64,000 nucleotides of DNA, from positions 32,203 to 96,202 of the forward strand of contig NZ_BATC01000005.1 of assembly GCF_000466985.1 (NCBI RefSeq), given 5' to 3'. The stretch comes from Brevundimonas abyssalis TAR-001 (lineage in GTDB: Bacteria > Pseudomonadota > Alphaproteobacteria > Caulobacterales > Caulobacteraceae). Made by a program: the position numbers and the translations under genes. The notes beneath the pieces were generated by a model. The model worked only from the letters and a program-made list of their open reading frames with translations, had not been told where the DNA came from and did not search any database. Positions 54,976 to 63,982 of the stretch are shown in pieces. The first letter of the stretch is position 1. Each line of letters starts with the position of its first letter.

Positions 54976-55872
54976 ATGCAGGACCTTCTCGACAGGATGA
55001 GCCGGTGCGTCCGGCGCCATACCGATGGCATAGCCTGGGAGACCCCCTTGCCGCGTGTCGGCCTCGGTACGGTGGCGTGCCAGTCCGAGTCGGTCGCCAC
55101 GGTGTACAAGCCGATGGCGTGCCTCGTGCTGCAAGGCGCCAAGCAGGTGCTGATCGGCGACCGCGTGCTGCGCTACGACGCGGCGAGCTGCTTCGTCGCC
55201 TCGCTGGAGCTTCCGGCGACCGGGTGCATCGTCGAGGCGACGCCGGGCGAACCCTATGTCGTCGCCAGCCTCGCGCTGGACCGCGGCGCGCTCGCCGATC
55301 TGCTCGCGGAGCTGCCGCCCGCGCCGGAGAGTCCCCCGCGCGGCGCCCTGGCCGGTTTCGGCGTGGCGGCGGTCACGCCCGAATTGCTGGCGGCGTGGGA
55401 CCGGCTGCTCGAATTGCTCGATACGCCGGGCGACATTTCCTTCCTCGCCCCGGTGCGCGAGCGCGAGGTGCTCTATCGCCTGTTGCAGGGCGGGCATGGG
55501 CCGATGCTGCGCCAGATCGTGGCCGAGGACAGCCGGTTGTCGCAGATACGCCGCGCGATCGACTTCATCCGCCGCAATTACAACAGTCCGCTGCCCACGC
55601 GGACGCTGGCGGATATCGCGGGCATGAGCGTACCGACCTTCCATCGCCAGTTCAGGGCGGCCACCGCGATGAGTCCGCTCCAGTTCCAGAAGGCGTTGCG
55701 GTTGCAGGCCGCGCGCCGTCTGCTGGCGACCAACGCCGATGCCGCGCGCGCTGCCCATGCGGTGGGCTATGAAAGCGCCTCCCAGTTCAGCCGCGAATAC
55801 GCCCGCGCTTTCGGCGCGCCGCCCTCGCGCGACGCCCAGCGGCTGAGGGGCGAGCTTGTGGCCGCAATCTGA
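54976..55872 (+). CDS. AraC-family transcriptional regulator (AraC_N type)
   Basis: The 298-residue protein has an N-terminal cupin-like AraC_N domain (VYKPMACLVLQGAKQVLIGD ... ASLELPATGCIVEATPGEPY) and a C-terminal double HTH (LADIAGMSVPTFHRQFRA and AAHAVGYESASQFSREYARA). The ATG at 54976 starts in the normal position (MQDLLDRMSRCV). Its divergent pairing with an SDR gene is common for this regulator type. Confidence 0.87.
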   Translation: MQDLLDRMSRCVRRHTDGIAWETPLPRVGLGTVACQSESVATVYKPMACLVLQGAKQVLIGDRVLRYDAASCFVASLELPATGCIVEATPGEPYVVASLALDRGALADLLAELPPAPESPPRGALAGFGVAAVTPELLAAWDRLLELLDTPGDISFLAPVREREVLYRLLQGGHGPMLRQIVAEDSRLSQIRRAIDFIRRNYNSPLPTRTLADIAGMSVPTFHRQFRAATAMSPLQFQKALRLQAARRLLATNADAARAAHAVGYESASQFSREYARAFGAPPSRDAQRLRGELVAAI

Positions 55873-56029
55873 CCGCCGTCGGCGCACGGGTCAGTAGAAT
55901 GCCGCCATCGCCCGCTATTCCTTCGCCCTCCTCAAATAACGGCGATTGCAGATCAAGTGATTTGATGAGACGATTACATCGATAGCGCCATGGGGGCATC
56001 GCGCAATCTCAGCACGGAGGGGGGCGGCC

Positions 56030-56685
56030 GTGAGCGTGCAAGAAATTCAGGGCTTTCCGGGTCCGAAAGGACGCTGGCGGCGAGTCGAGGCCGCCCGGCT
56101 CTCCGACCCGCCGTATGCGCAAATCTGCGAGATTCGCGCTCGGGATGAGAACCGGATTGTCGGCAGGGGCACGGGTTGGCTCGGTCCCGACGGCGTTATC
56201 GTCACAGCCGCGCACTTGTTCTGGAAGGACAGCCTCCGCGCGACCTACTGCGAGGTTCGTTGGGCCAATTCCTCCGACTGGCAGACAACCAGTCAATTCA
56301 CCCCTCATGCCAGCTACTTGCCGGGGAACGGTCAGCCGCGTGCGGGCTCTGCCGAGGACCTGGCGAAAGTTCTCGGGATCGCAGACGTGCCTTCGAGCAG
56401 ATTGGCCCCCAGCAGCCGAACGCCACAGGAGGTCGCGGCGGTTGGCTTCAATTTCGGCGTTCTAGTTGAGCACAGTGGACCGACCAGGCTCGCCTCTCCG
56501 TTTCTAGGCCACGACGCCGATACCGATCATGGGCACAGCGGGTGGCCGACGGCGACGTCGTCGGAACGCACCTGGGGTTCGCCAGCCATTCCCAGCGATA
56601 CTTGTCTAACAAGAGCGCGCCCATTGGCTCCCTCAATTGCGCGGTGCACATGGCGGGTCCGGCGCTCGAATTTCTGTTGCCGTAG
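56030..56685 (+). CDS. Trypsin-like serine protease, apparent one-base deletion
   Basis: GTG start. The chymotrypsin-fold protease has RGTGWLGPDGVIVTAAHLF (catalytic His in TAAH) and an active-site Ser in GHSG. Right after this the frame breaks; the continuation GDVVGTHLGFASHSQRYLSN through AVHMAGPALEFLLP to the TAG at 56683-56685 is in another frame. One G missing from the run at 56540-56542 restores the GHSGG motif and gives 218 residues. There is no signal peptide, so it is probably cytoplasmic. Lone trypsin-like proteases occur in phage-defence islands. Confidence 0.72.
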
Positions 56686-56704
56686 AGAATCCGGAGGTAG
56701 CGAG

Positions 56705-57987
56705 ATGCGACGTTTGGCGATCTTGGCGGCGAGCATGGTAGTGCTGGCCGGGTGTTCCCATACGGCGGGCACCTCGGGGCCTCCGTTCACACCGGACAGG
56801 AGTCGCCTTGTTTACGGGACGCAGACAAGCTTCGGCCCATGCCGGGACGGGGTCGAATCCGCGTTGGGCGCCGCGGTCGCCTCGGCCGTGATCGCCCAGG
56901 GCGTCGATCGAATTGGCTCGGCAATCCGGGCTGCGGGAACTGCGGAGACGACGCAGCGTTGGCTCGCCGAAAATTCGCTGCGAACAATTCGATAGCGTTC
57001 GGTCCTTGCATCTACGTCGCCCGAGGCTGGTTCCATGTGATGCGACCGACGCTCGGGGCGGACGGCCCGGACAGCAGATTCGAACCCGACCCGAATTCCA
57101 GATTTCCCCACAACTCCCCGGCCGAGATCGGGCTCCTTTGGCGAATGGGACTGTACCTCGCAGCGACGCCGGACTTCTTCTTCGAGGGCGTCGTGCGGTC
57201 CACGGAAGACGGAAGCTTCCACGCAATCGCTCCTGTCCGCGTCACGCTTGATGCGCCGCTTCGTTCCAATCCCCTACGGAGCAATCGGCGAAGCGTGCTG
57301 GTGTCTTTCGCAGTCGGTCAAGCCGGGAGCGCGCTCGACATCCAAAAGACCGGTGCGACGGTCGTTCTCGGGGAGATCGCGCCGGGCGAGCTTGTGGAAT
57401 TCGATCAGGATGGCTGCGTCGCAGAGCTATGGTGGCGGATAGATGGCGAACAGCGGACGCAAATCGCCGATGATTGCACCCGCAGCGCACTCTCCGAGAG
57501 CAGACCAAGGCCGGAAACGCTTTACGCGACCCATCGGAGCCACTTCGAGAGCGAATGGTTCAGCGCGCCGCTCAGCGCCGAGATGCGGCCCATGACCCTC
57601 ATGGCGCTGGTGTCCGAAACGCGCAGGCCCTCGGCATTCCTGACATACGTCGCCGACGTATTTGGCGCGGTCGAGTCGGGCCTGACGACCGAACTGCAAC
57701 GCGCCCTCATCCCCCGCGTTGGATTGGCGGCGAGTGAAGCTGAAGCGAACGCATACGACACAGCCTATGGCGCGGCGGGCGCGGCGTTGCGCGAGTGCGT
57801 CGCGACTCCCGAAGATCCGGCCAAGCGAGCTGCCGCCAGGAACAGGCTGCGCGACTTTCTGAGAACGGCGCGGCAGGGCGGACAGGCCGCGACCGACATG
57901 TCTGCGCATGTTAATAGCATCACGCTGAACGGCACAACGGCGGCGCCCTGCGAGGACGCGCTCACCGCCTTGCGCGAGATTTCCTGA
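56705..57987 (+). CDS. Lipoprotein of unknown function, apparent one-base deletion
   Basis: GGAGG ribosome site, start at 56705, lipoprotein signal with lipobox LAGC (MRRLAILAASMVVLAGCSHT). After WLAE near 56970 the frame ends early (stop at 56995). The other frame continues FAANNSIAFGPCIYVARGWF to 57987. One A missing from the run 56970-56973 explains it; repair gives 427 residues. No family was recognised. It follows the protease gene by 19 bases on the same strand. Confidence 0.6.
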
Positions 57988-58020
57988 AGGCTCGCGCGTC
58001 GACAGTCGTGCTTGTGGCGA

Positions 58021-58524
58021 TCATCCGTTGAATATCGGCAGGCGGACGTGAATTGACGCTGTGACGGCGAGGAAAATGAAGAATGGAACGAGCGACAGCG
58101 TGGTCGCGATGATCGCGATTTTGACGGCGACGTACTTCGCGCAAAGGATCTGCGAATTGCGCCACACTTGGCCGACCAGGTCCTTTCTGAACTGATCGTC
58201 GCTACAGGCCTCCAGTTCGGACTGGTAGTTCGGCTCGGTCCTGTTCTGGATCTCGGCGAAATAGATCAGACTGCCTTGCCCGCCTTTCACATCCGGGAAA
58301 TTGGCCCGGTAGAGAAAGATATAAGAAATCAGCAGGCCGGCCAACGCAAAGGCGCCTGGAACGCTCACGTACCACAGCTTCAGGTCAGGGGCCGCGACGT
58401 TTAAGGCCCCCACGGCGAGGATCACGGTGTTGACGCCAAACAGCGCATTGATCCGCGTCTCGACGCGCGGAAAGAACCCCAGAACCCGGTCCAGTTGACG
58501 TTCGATCGTCTGCATATCCTTCAT
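58021..58524 (-). CDS. Pycsar-type transmembrane effector (DUF5706/PycTM-like)
   Basis: The 167-residue protein starts with a helical segment (IERQLDRVLGFFPRVETRIN), then membrane helices at about 30-47 and 52-74. A cytoplasmic stretch follows (EACSDDQFRKDLVGQVWRNS, ILCAKYVAVK), then a last membrane helix (about 132-157). This layout matches PycTM effectors, which damage the membrane when they bind a cyclic nucleotide. The start overlaps the upstream stop (ATGA), so it is the last gene of a cyclase operon. Assignment rests on pattern, not a search. Confidence 0.7.
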   Translation of the reverse strand: MKDMQTIERQLDRVLGFFPRVETRINALFGVNTVILAVGALNVAAPDLKLWYVSVPGAFALAGLLISYIFLYRANFPDVKGGQGSLIYFAEIQNRTEPNYQSELEACSDDQFRKDLVGQVWRNSQILCAKYVAVKIAIIATTLSLVPFFIFLAVTASIHVRLPIFNG

Positions 58525-59300
58525 GACTGTCCCCCTTCCGCAGAATTCGCTCTCAATTGGTCTTCGTGCGCACCCAAAGGACATGACCGCATGGAGCGGC
58601 AGCAGCGCGTTCCCTCGTTGAATACGTGGTTCCAGTAGTCTGCCAGCGCCTTTCGTCGCAAATGCTCGGTGTAGGCCAGATCGACGAAGAGACTACGCTT
58701 CGAGCAATCCTTGCGCAGCACCCGCGCTTGGCGTCCGCGCGCTCGACGAAGGCAGCCTCGTGGACAGAGGGCCCGGCCATTAATGGGGTGTCCCTTCTTC
58801 CCGAACAGATGCAAGCGTTCGTCGGTCAGCCAGCTCGGCTCGTCCATCCGCGCCGCCGCGTACTCTTCTTCCAGCTCTGCTTCGGCGGCGAGAGCCAGGG
58901 CGCGTTCATGGTGCCGGCCGGCGTCCCCGTGATCGAGCGCATGGCTAGGCGGCCAGATGCGCGTGCGTTCAGCGACGCCCTGGCAGACGAGATACTGCCG
59001 CAACTGCTCCCACCACCGCGCGGCGTCGTTCATAGAGCGCACATCGATGTAGCTAAGACCAAGACAAAACGTCTGGTCCCCTTGGATATGGCGTTCGGGG
59101 CAGCGGGCAGGGAGGTCGACGCCCGGCGTTTCCTCGCGCACCTTCGGTGTGCGGTCTCCGAAGGCGCGCAGGTGAAGACCCTTTGCGGTCCACGGCGTCT
59201 TGGGAATCCGCGCGCGCCCGATCAGAGCGTCCTTGTCGAGCGTATCGATCGTGAACCAGCCCGGCGCAGCGTCAGCCAGGTAATGCGTCGCGGACTTCAC
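58521..59300 (-). CDS. Cys-rich protein with E2-like active-site pattern
   Basis: 259 residues. Residues 63-83 read like the active site of prokaryotic ubiquitin-conjugating (E2) folds: His71 eight residues before Cys79 (HIQGDQTFCLG), then the paired Trp of ARWWEQLRQYLVCQG. The C-terminal part is rich in Cys and His (LCPRGCLRR, DCSK, TRCCRSMRSCPLG), suggesting bound zinc. E2-type partners are known for CBASS cyclases; here the partner is a class III nucleotide cyclase gene overlapping by four bases. The E2 call is inference. Confidence 0.45.
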   Translation of the reverse strand: MKSATHYLADAAPGWFTIDTLDKDALIGRARIPKTPWTAKGLHLRAFGDRTPKVREETPGVDLPARCPERHIQGDQTFCLGLSYIDVRSMNDAARWWEQLRQYLVCQGVAERTRIWPPSHALDHGDAGRHHERALALAAEAELEEEYAAARMDEPSWLTDERLHLFGKKGHPINGRALCPRGCLRRARGRQARVLRKDCSKRSLFVDLAYTEHLRRKALADYWNHVFNEGTRCCRSMRSCPLGAHEDQLRANSAEGGQS

Positions 59301-60889
59301 CGTTGGTCATGGGCTCGCATGGGAGGGGCGGCGTCCGGCTCATGAGCGCGCATGGGATCAGTCTGGCCACTACCGACCACATAGGGCGACGGCATCGTGC
59401 CGAACAACACCTCCGCTGTGTCCACATCCATGTTGGCGACCTTGCGATCGATCAAGAACGCCTCGCGGATGATGGCCGGCGACTCCCCGTAAGCCCGTTC
59501 ACCCAAGGCCGTTTCTGTTCCGTCGCATCGCCTCTGCTCAGTCTCGGAAAGGCAGGTTGCCCGGCTCGCGGCCGCGCGAACGCTTGCTGCGCCGCGCAGC
59601 CCGAGGCGGCAGATGGGCGTGGTTCCGTAATCAATTCCGATAGCAAGACCCAGGCCTTCCGTTCCAGGCAGCATTTCGCGGCACAGGTCGAAGGAGGACC
59701 GCAAGCCGGCCGCTGTGCTGACAGCTTTCTTCATGGTCGCCGTCGCGTTCGTTTCGTGCCTGTCCCCCTCGGCCAGCAGACCATGAATGCAGTCGCCGAT
59801 ATAGCGGACCTTCCGGCCTCCGAAGTCGTCCCGCAGGACCGCCCCCATTTCCGCGCGAATGACGTGAAGATTGGCGACTGCTTCGGCGATCCGACCGGTG
59901 GCGATGGCGTTGTCGATGTAAGGGGTGAAGTTATCGACATCGGCGAAGATCGAGGCGAGGTCCATCCGCACCGCATTGCTCGGCGGGTGCTCCGCATAGA
60001 CCAGATCCTTGAGCGGTGGTTCCTTGTGGTGGAACCGGAACACCGGTTCACCCGAATCCGCCGTCCGTTGAGCCTGGAGACTTTCGACGACGGAGGCGTA
60101 GGCTTTTTCGAGACGTTCGCCGCCGCTGCGCTGCATCGTCGCGGTGATGATCTCCTCGTCGAGGCGCCTCCGCTCTGTGTCCTCGGTGAGCAGCACACTC
60201 TTGGTGAGCGGATCAGGCGTGCGGCCCAGGAGCATGCCGGCGCGAGGGCTGAGATTGAGGCCTTCATTATCGCCCGCTGCCAGCTTGGCCGCGTGATTGG
60301 CGGGGCTGCCGACGAAGAGGGGTTCCCGTTCGTCGCTACGGCCTGAGTCGATCGCCACAGCAGGACCGGTGTCGACGCCGATGCAGACGCGCGTCTTGAA
60401 CTGCGGATAATCATCGCCGAGGCGTTCGACCATCTCCCGAAAGGCTGCGGCGAATGCGACGGCGATGCGGACGCGCTCGCCTTCGTTTTCCTCGCCAAGG
60501 GGTGTGAGCACCACCGCATGCAGCCTGGATCCGTGAAAATCGACCCGCTGCATCTCAAACTCGTCGATGAGTTCGTCGCAACCGCGATAATGCGCATGCA
60601 GAAACTCCAGCGCGCGCCGATGGCTCGCCTCTGTTTCCCGTCCGGCCTCGATCAGCACGTCATTGAAGTCGATGAGGTTGGCGTAGACATGCACCGCATC
60701 CGTCGTGATCGCGCGATTGCGGGGAATGTCGACCAGCGCCGCGCGAACTGAGGCGTCAGCAACGGCGCCTTTCTGCATCCGGGCCTCGGTGAGGAAGGTC
60801 TGAAAATCCTCTACCCGAATATCGCCTTCAGGCACGCTGCCAATGAAATCCCGTATTCTCGCCCGGGCGCGATCCTCATTCCATGCCAT
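59297..60889 (-). CDS. Tandem (two-domain) class III nucleotide cyclase
   Basis: 530 residues with two adenylate/guanylate-cyclase-like domains. Domain A (about 62-235) has LIDFND (Asp74) and RVDFHGSRL (Asp117) and the VGSPANHAAKLA helix. Domain B (about 308-470) has FADVDNF (Asp317) and the GDC motif (Asp366), both metal ligands in good context. There is no membrane segment. The ATG at 60889 is preferred to an open extension. The downstream E2-like and membrane-effector genes overlap in a chain, so a second Pycsar-like module is inferred. Product nucleotide unknown. Confidence 0.72.
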   Translation of the reverse strand: MAWNEDRARARIRDFIGSVPEGDIRVEDFQTFLTEARMQKGAVADASVRAALVDIPRNRAITTDAVHVYANLIDFNDVLIEAGRETEASHRRALEFLHAHYRGCDELIDEFEMQRVDFHGSRLHAVVLTPLGEENEGERVRIAVAFAAAFREMVERLGDDYPQFKTRVCIGVDTGPAVAIDSGRSDEREPLFVGSPANHAAKLAAGDNEGLNLSPRAGMLLGRTPDPLTKSVLLTEDTERRRLDEEIITATMQRSGGERLEKAYASVVESLQAQRTADSGEPVFRFHHKEPPLKDLVYAEHPPSNAVRMDLASIFADVDNFTPYIDNAIATGRIAEAVANLHVIRAEMGAVLRDDFGGRKVRYIGDCIHGLLAEGDRHETNATATMKKAVSTAAGLRSSFDLCREMLPGTEGLGLAIGIDYGTTPICRLGLRGAASVRAAASRATCLSETEQRRCDGTETALGERAYGESPAIIREAFLIDRKVANMDVDTAEVLFGTMPSPYVVGSGQTDPMRAHEPDAAPPMRAHDQR

Positions 60890-61030
60890 CCTGCGCAGTC
60901 TCCCAGCTGATCGCGAATCACCGAACGGACGCGATCGATTGGAAAGAACGTTAGCAGAACATCGTTCGCGCAAACAGGCTTGGGTGATAACGGCGCCGAA
61001 GACTTGTGGATTACCGCGTGAAGATGGCTC

Positions 61031-61954
61031 CTAGCCGTTGAAAGGCCCCCATTCGTTGATGTGGTCCCGAAGAATGTTGCAGGCGGGAGCCATTCGCGCT
61101 TGCGCGTCCTTGCCCGGCTCGTAGCTGTAGGGGATCGTGGTGATCCCGCTGAGGTCGCTCGGCAGCTTCACCTTGTCCTCACGAGGCTCCATCAGGATCG
61201 CGCGTTTTCGGCCGAGGCGGCCCATGAACAGTCCGAGCTCGAACACGACGTTGTCGCGCGGCGCCGGCCACTCCTCCCCGCGGAAGAGCGTGAGGTCGTC
61301 GCTGTGCGCCACCGCGATCGCGAAATCGGATTCATCGACCGCAGTCTCAAGCGACTCCAGCGCGTAGCTGGTGGCGCGGAACACGCCGTCGGTCCACAGA
61401 GTGACGAGGAAGGAATCGTGAGCCAGCGCACTCTGGATCACTCTCGCAACGGGCAGCGCCTCCGCCGAGGATATGAGAAAGACGCGGATGGTCTCTCGAT
61501 GCTGCCCGACCAGCTTGTTGCGTTCGAGCAGACGCCGGGCGAGCGTCCTGGCCAGGGCGCGATAGATTTCAGGGTGCTGCCTGGCCAACTCGCTGACGAC
61601 CTGGTGTGAGAGCTTGCCGACAAGCGCATCCTCAGTTGCGATGACGCTCGCCGAGCGGCGTTGCGTCGGTTCGATCAGCGCCATCTCCCCGACGTGATCG
61701 CCTCTGCCGCGCATCGCCACATCGCGACCATTGACCTCGATCCTGAACGCGCCGGCGACGATCAGGAACAGATCGTTGTCGTCGGCGCCCTGTGTGATGA
61801 GCGCCTCGCCCTCGGCGATCTCCAGCAGCTCAAGACGGTCAGCGATCTCCGCGGCGAGGTCTCGATTGCCACCGACAAGGGCCTGCTGCATCAATGCATC
61901 CAGGAGATTGTCGCGGCCGGCGTCGCCCCTGAACCTGTCGCCAATCGCAGTCAC
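61031..61954 (-). CDS. pycTIR: Pycsar effector PycTIR: cyclic-nucleotide-binding domain fused to TIR
   Basis: 307 residues. The N-terminal cNMP-binding domain (about 20-140; EGEALITQGADDNDLFLIVA, GRGDHVGEMALIEPTQRRSA) is followed by a TIR-like NAD-degrading domain (about 157-290; VFLISSAEALPVARVIQSAL, then RDNVVFELGLFMGRLGRKRA with the catalytic Glu in FELG). In known Pycsar systems cCMP or cUMP binding switches on NAD+ depletion and growth arrest. It overlaps the cyclase gene by four bases (ATGA). Confidence 0.88.
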   Translation of the reverse strand: MTAIGDRFRGDAGRDNLLDALMQQALVGGNRDLAAEIADRLELLEIAEGEALITQGADDNDLFLIVAGAFRIEVNGRDVAMRGRGDHVGEMALIEPTQRRSASVIATEDALVGKLSHQVVSELARQHPEIYRALARTLARRLLERNKLVGQHRETIRVFLISSAEALPVARVIQSALAHDSFLVTLWTDGVFRATSYALESLETAVDESDFAIAVAHSDDLTLFRGEEWPAPRDNVVFELGLFMGRLGRKRAILMEPREDKVKLPSDLSGITTIPYSYEPGKDAQARMAPACNILRDHINEWGPFNG

Positions 61955-62649
61955 TTGATCTCTCTCCAGTAAGTCGTTGAATATATCTCATCTTGGTTGT
62001 GCTGGGACCACTGCCATTTTCTCCAGATGTTCTCGCCCTGCGGCCCCAGCTTCTGCTTGTCCTTGAGATAATCGTAGACGCGTTTCGTGATCCAAGTGGG
62101 TTTGTCGGCGCTCAGTGACGTCAGTTTGGCCGCCAGATTCGGCGCGTTTCCGATCCACACCAGATCATTGTCACCGCGAACCCCCGTTCGCGCGGCGCGA
62201 ACGGTCGAAGTGTCGATGCCGACGACATGACGGATTTTGAAATCTGTCTTCCATTTTTTCTCAAGCTCGGTCTGCACGATATTCTTGACCGCATAGTTGA
62301 TCTCCAGAGCACAAGCGACAGCATCATTTCTTTGAGTTTTGGAGATAAACACGCCCATGACGCGATCACCGTCATAGGACACGATTGATCCGCTGTGATT
62401 GCGGATGAGACGGGATGCGGCGTACAGGAACGTCTTGTAGACTTGGCCCGCGAACTCCCACTTCTTGCTCTCGACAAGGCCCGTGGACGCGTCGAGGTCC
62501 GCGTACAGGACCGTCGCGGTCTCAAATCGCACAGCGTCATTGCTCAGCTTCAAGTCTGAAGCGGCGGGGACCACCTGCCCGTCGCGCACCGTCCAAGCCG
62601 TTCCGAACGTGTCCTTGGAATTGCTTCGGATATCGTCGGCGACGCTCAT
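61951..62649 (-). CDS. pycC: Pycsar pyrimidine-type nucleotide cyclase PycC
   Basis: Class III cyclase of 232 residues. Metal ligands are Asp51 (ATVLYADLDASTGLV) and Asp95 (SYDGDRVMGVF); IGNAPNLAAKLTSL is the later dimer helix. It is a single-domain protein without membrane segments, as usual for PycC, which makes cUMP or cCMP on phage infection. Its direct pairing with a cNMP-TIR effector is the defining Pycsar arrangement. Which pyrimidine is used cannot be told by eye. A weak ribosome site precedes the start. Confidence 0.88.
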   Translation of the reverse strand: MSVADDIRSNSKDTFGTAWTVRDGQVVPAASDLKLSNDAVRFETATVLYADLDASTGLVESKKWEFAGQVYKTFLYAASRLIRNHSGSIVSYDGDRVMGVFISKTQRNDAVACALEINYAVKNIVQTELEKKWKTDFKIRHVVGIDTSTVRAARTGVRGDNDLVWIGNAPNLAAKLTSLSADKPTWITKRVYDYLKDKQKLGPQGENIWRKWQWSQHNQDEIYSTTYWREIK

Positions 62650-62933
62650 AGTCTGTCCGTCGCCGCTGATTGGTCGTGAGACCGTCGCACTCTGCGGACC
62701 CCGACGCGGGCGCGATCTCGCTTGGTGCCATCGGACAAGCCGGCGGTCCTTGCGGGCGCGCGCATCTCTGGGATCGAAAAGCTCATGGATAGTCCCCCTG
62801 ATTGCACCTGTAGCACAACCGCAGATGCTGCGAAGCTGCGAGAGGTTTGGCGTGCGAGAGCGGGAGGCCAGAAGCGAACCATCCCTTGGACGCCCCGCGA
62901 CGGGCGCCGGCGGTATAACACGAGTGGGCTTGG

Positions 62934-63782
62934 TCAGTGCCCGAGGATTGTTTGCATCCGTGCCTGAAGCGCCTGTGTCAGCGCCGCCAGGCCCTCATTG
63001 TTGTTGAGGTATCGGATGTAGCGAAGGTGTCGCAGATCGAACGGAACGTCATGCTCGCTCTGGGTGATGATAATGACCTCGCGACCGAGCGTGTGAGCGA
63101 TCCCGGCCTCGTAGAAGACGTTCGGGTTCCTTCCGGTGAGATCGCAGATGACGACGCGGGCCCGATCAATCAGGCTCACGATGTCCTGAATGATGCCTGG
63201 CGCCTCCCAAATTTCATCGGCGCGCCGCGCCACGAGGTTGCAGGCGGCGCAGGCCTGCTGGATTGCGGCGTAAACCGGGGCGAAACCGGCATCGAACGGC
63301 ATCATGACCGACGCCAGTTGCGGCTCGATCGCCTCGTGCTCGGGGATCGTGAAAACCGATGGCCTTTGGCGGCGAGGGTTCACGCTGCGAAGCAGGAAGC
63401 GGTACAGGTCCACGTCCTTTACGGCCCAATGATTGCGGCTCCAGTCGAAGTTATGTCGGTGCCGGTCCATGTCGAGCTGGGCCTTGTGGGCAAACAGGAA
63501 GGCGTTCCGCAATGGCGGCACGTCGGGATCGAGCGCATATTCGAACCGCACCTCGCCATTGGCGATCCGCGCTGCGGTCACCGTTCCCACCCGGCAAACT
63601 TCGTCGTGAATGCCCTCCGGCATGAACAGGCAGGGAAGGCGTCTAAGGCCGTCCACGTCAGGGAGATCACCGTCCCTGAATTGCGCGGCCAGAGCGGGAT
63701 CGGTGAACTCAAACATCCGATCAAGGGCGATCGACGCGGTTGGGTCGTTCCAATCATAGTGCCGCATAATCACGTTGAACAT
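62934..63782 (-). CDS. Nucleoside 2-deoxyribosyltransferase-like (TIR-related) protein
   Basis: 282 residues; ATG at 63782 with AGGAGA nine bases upstream, preferred to 63836. The C-terminal half (about 165-275) has the nucleotide-binding pattern ASVMMPFDAGFAPVYAAIQQ, RADEIWEAPGIIQDIVSLID, VVICDLTGRNPNVFYEAGIA and IIITQSEHDVPFDLRHLRYI, typical of NDT/TIR-like proteins in conflict systems. The N-terminal half is unassigned. It lies 285 bases upstream of PycC on the same strand and may be an extra effector or a separate system. Confidence 0.7.
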   Translation of the reverse strand: MFNVIMRHYDWNDPTASIALDRMFEFTDPALAAQFRDGDLPDVDGLRRLPCLFMPEGIHDEVCRVGTVTAARIANGEVRFEYALDPDVPPLRNAFLFAHKAQLDMDRHRHNFDWSRNHWAVKDVDLYRFLLRSVNPRRQRPSVFTIPEHEAIEPQLASVMMPFDAGFAPVYAAIQQACAACNLVARRADEIWEAPGIIQDIVSLIDRARVVICDLTGRNPNVFYEAGIAHTLGREVIIITQSEHDVPFDLRHLRYIRYLNNNEGLAALTQALQARMQTILGH

Positions 63783-63982
63783 TTCAGGCAGTCTCCTTGC
63801 CTTTGCTTTCATGCTCCGCGAGTAGGGGTTTGTCACCGATTGCCGTCATAACCGCGGATGCCCGGCGGCGTAGCCCTGGTTGCATCATCGCACCTCGGCA
63901 AGCCCGGCGGACAAGGCTGTCTTGAGCGGAAAATTCCCTTCGAGATTGACGTGCTTGGTCGTCGGATCAGGTTCTTGTCAGG

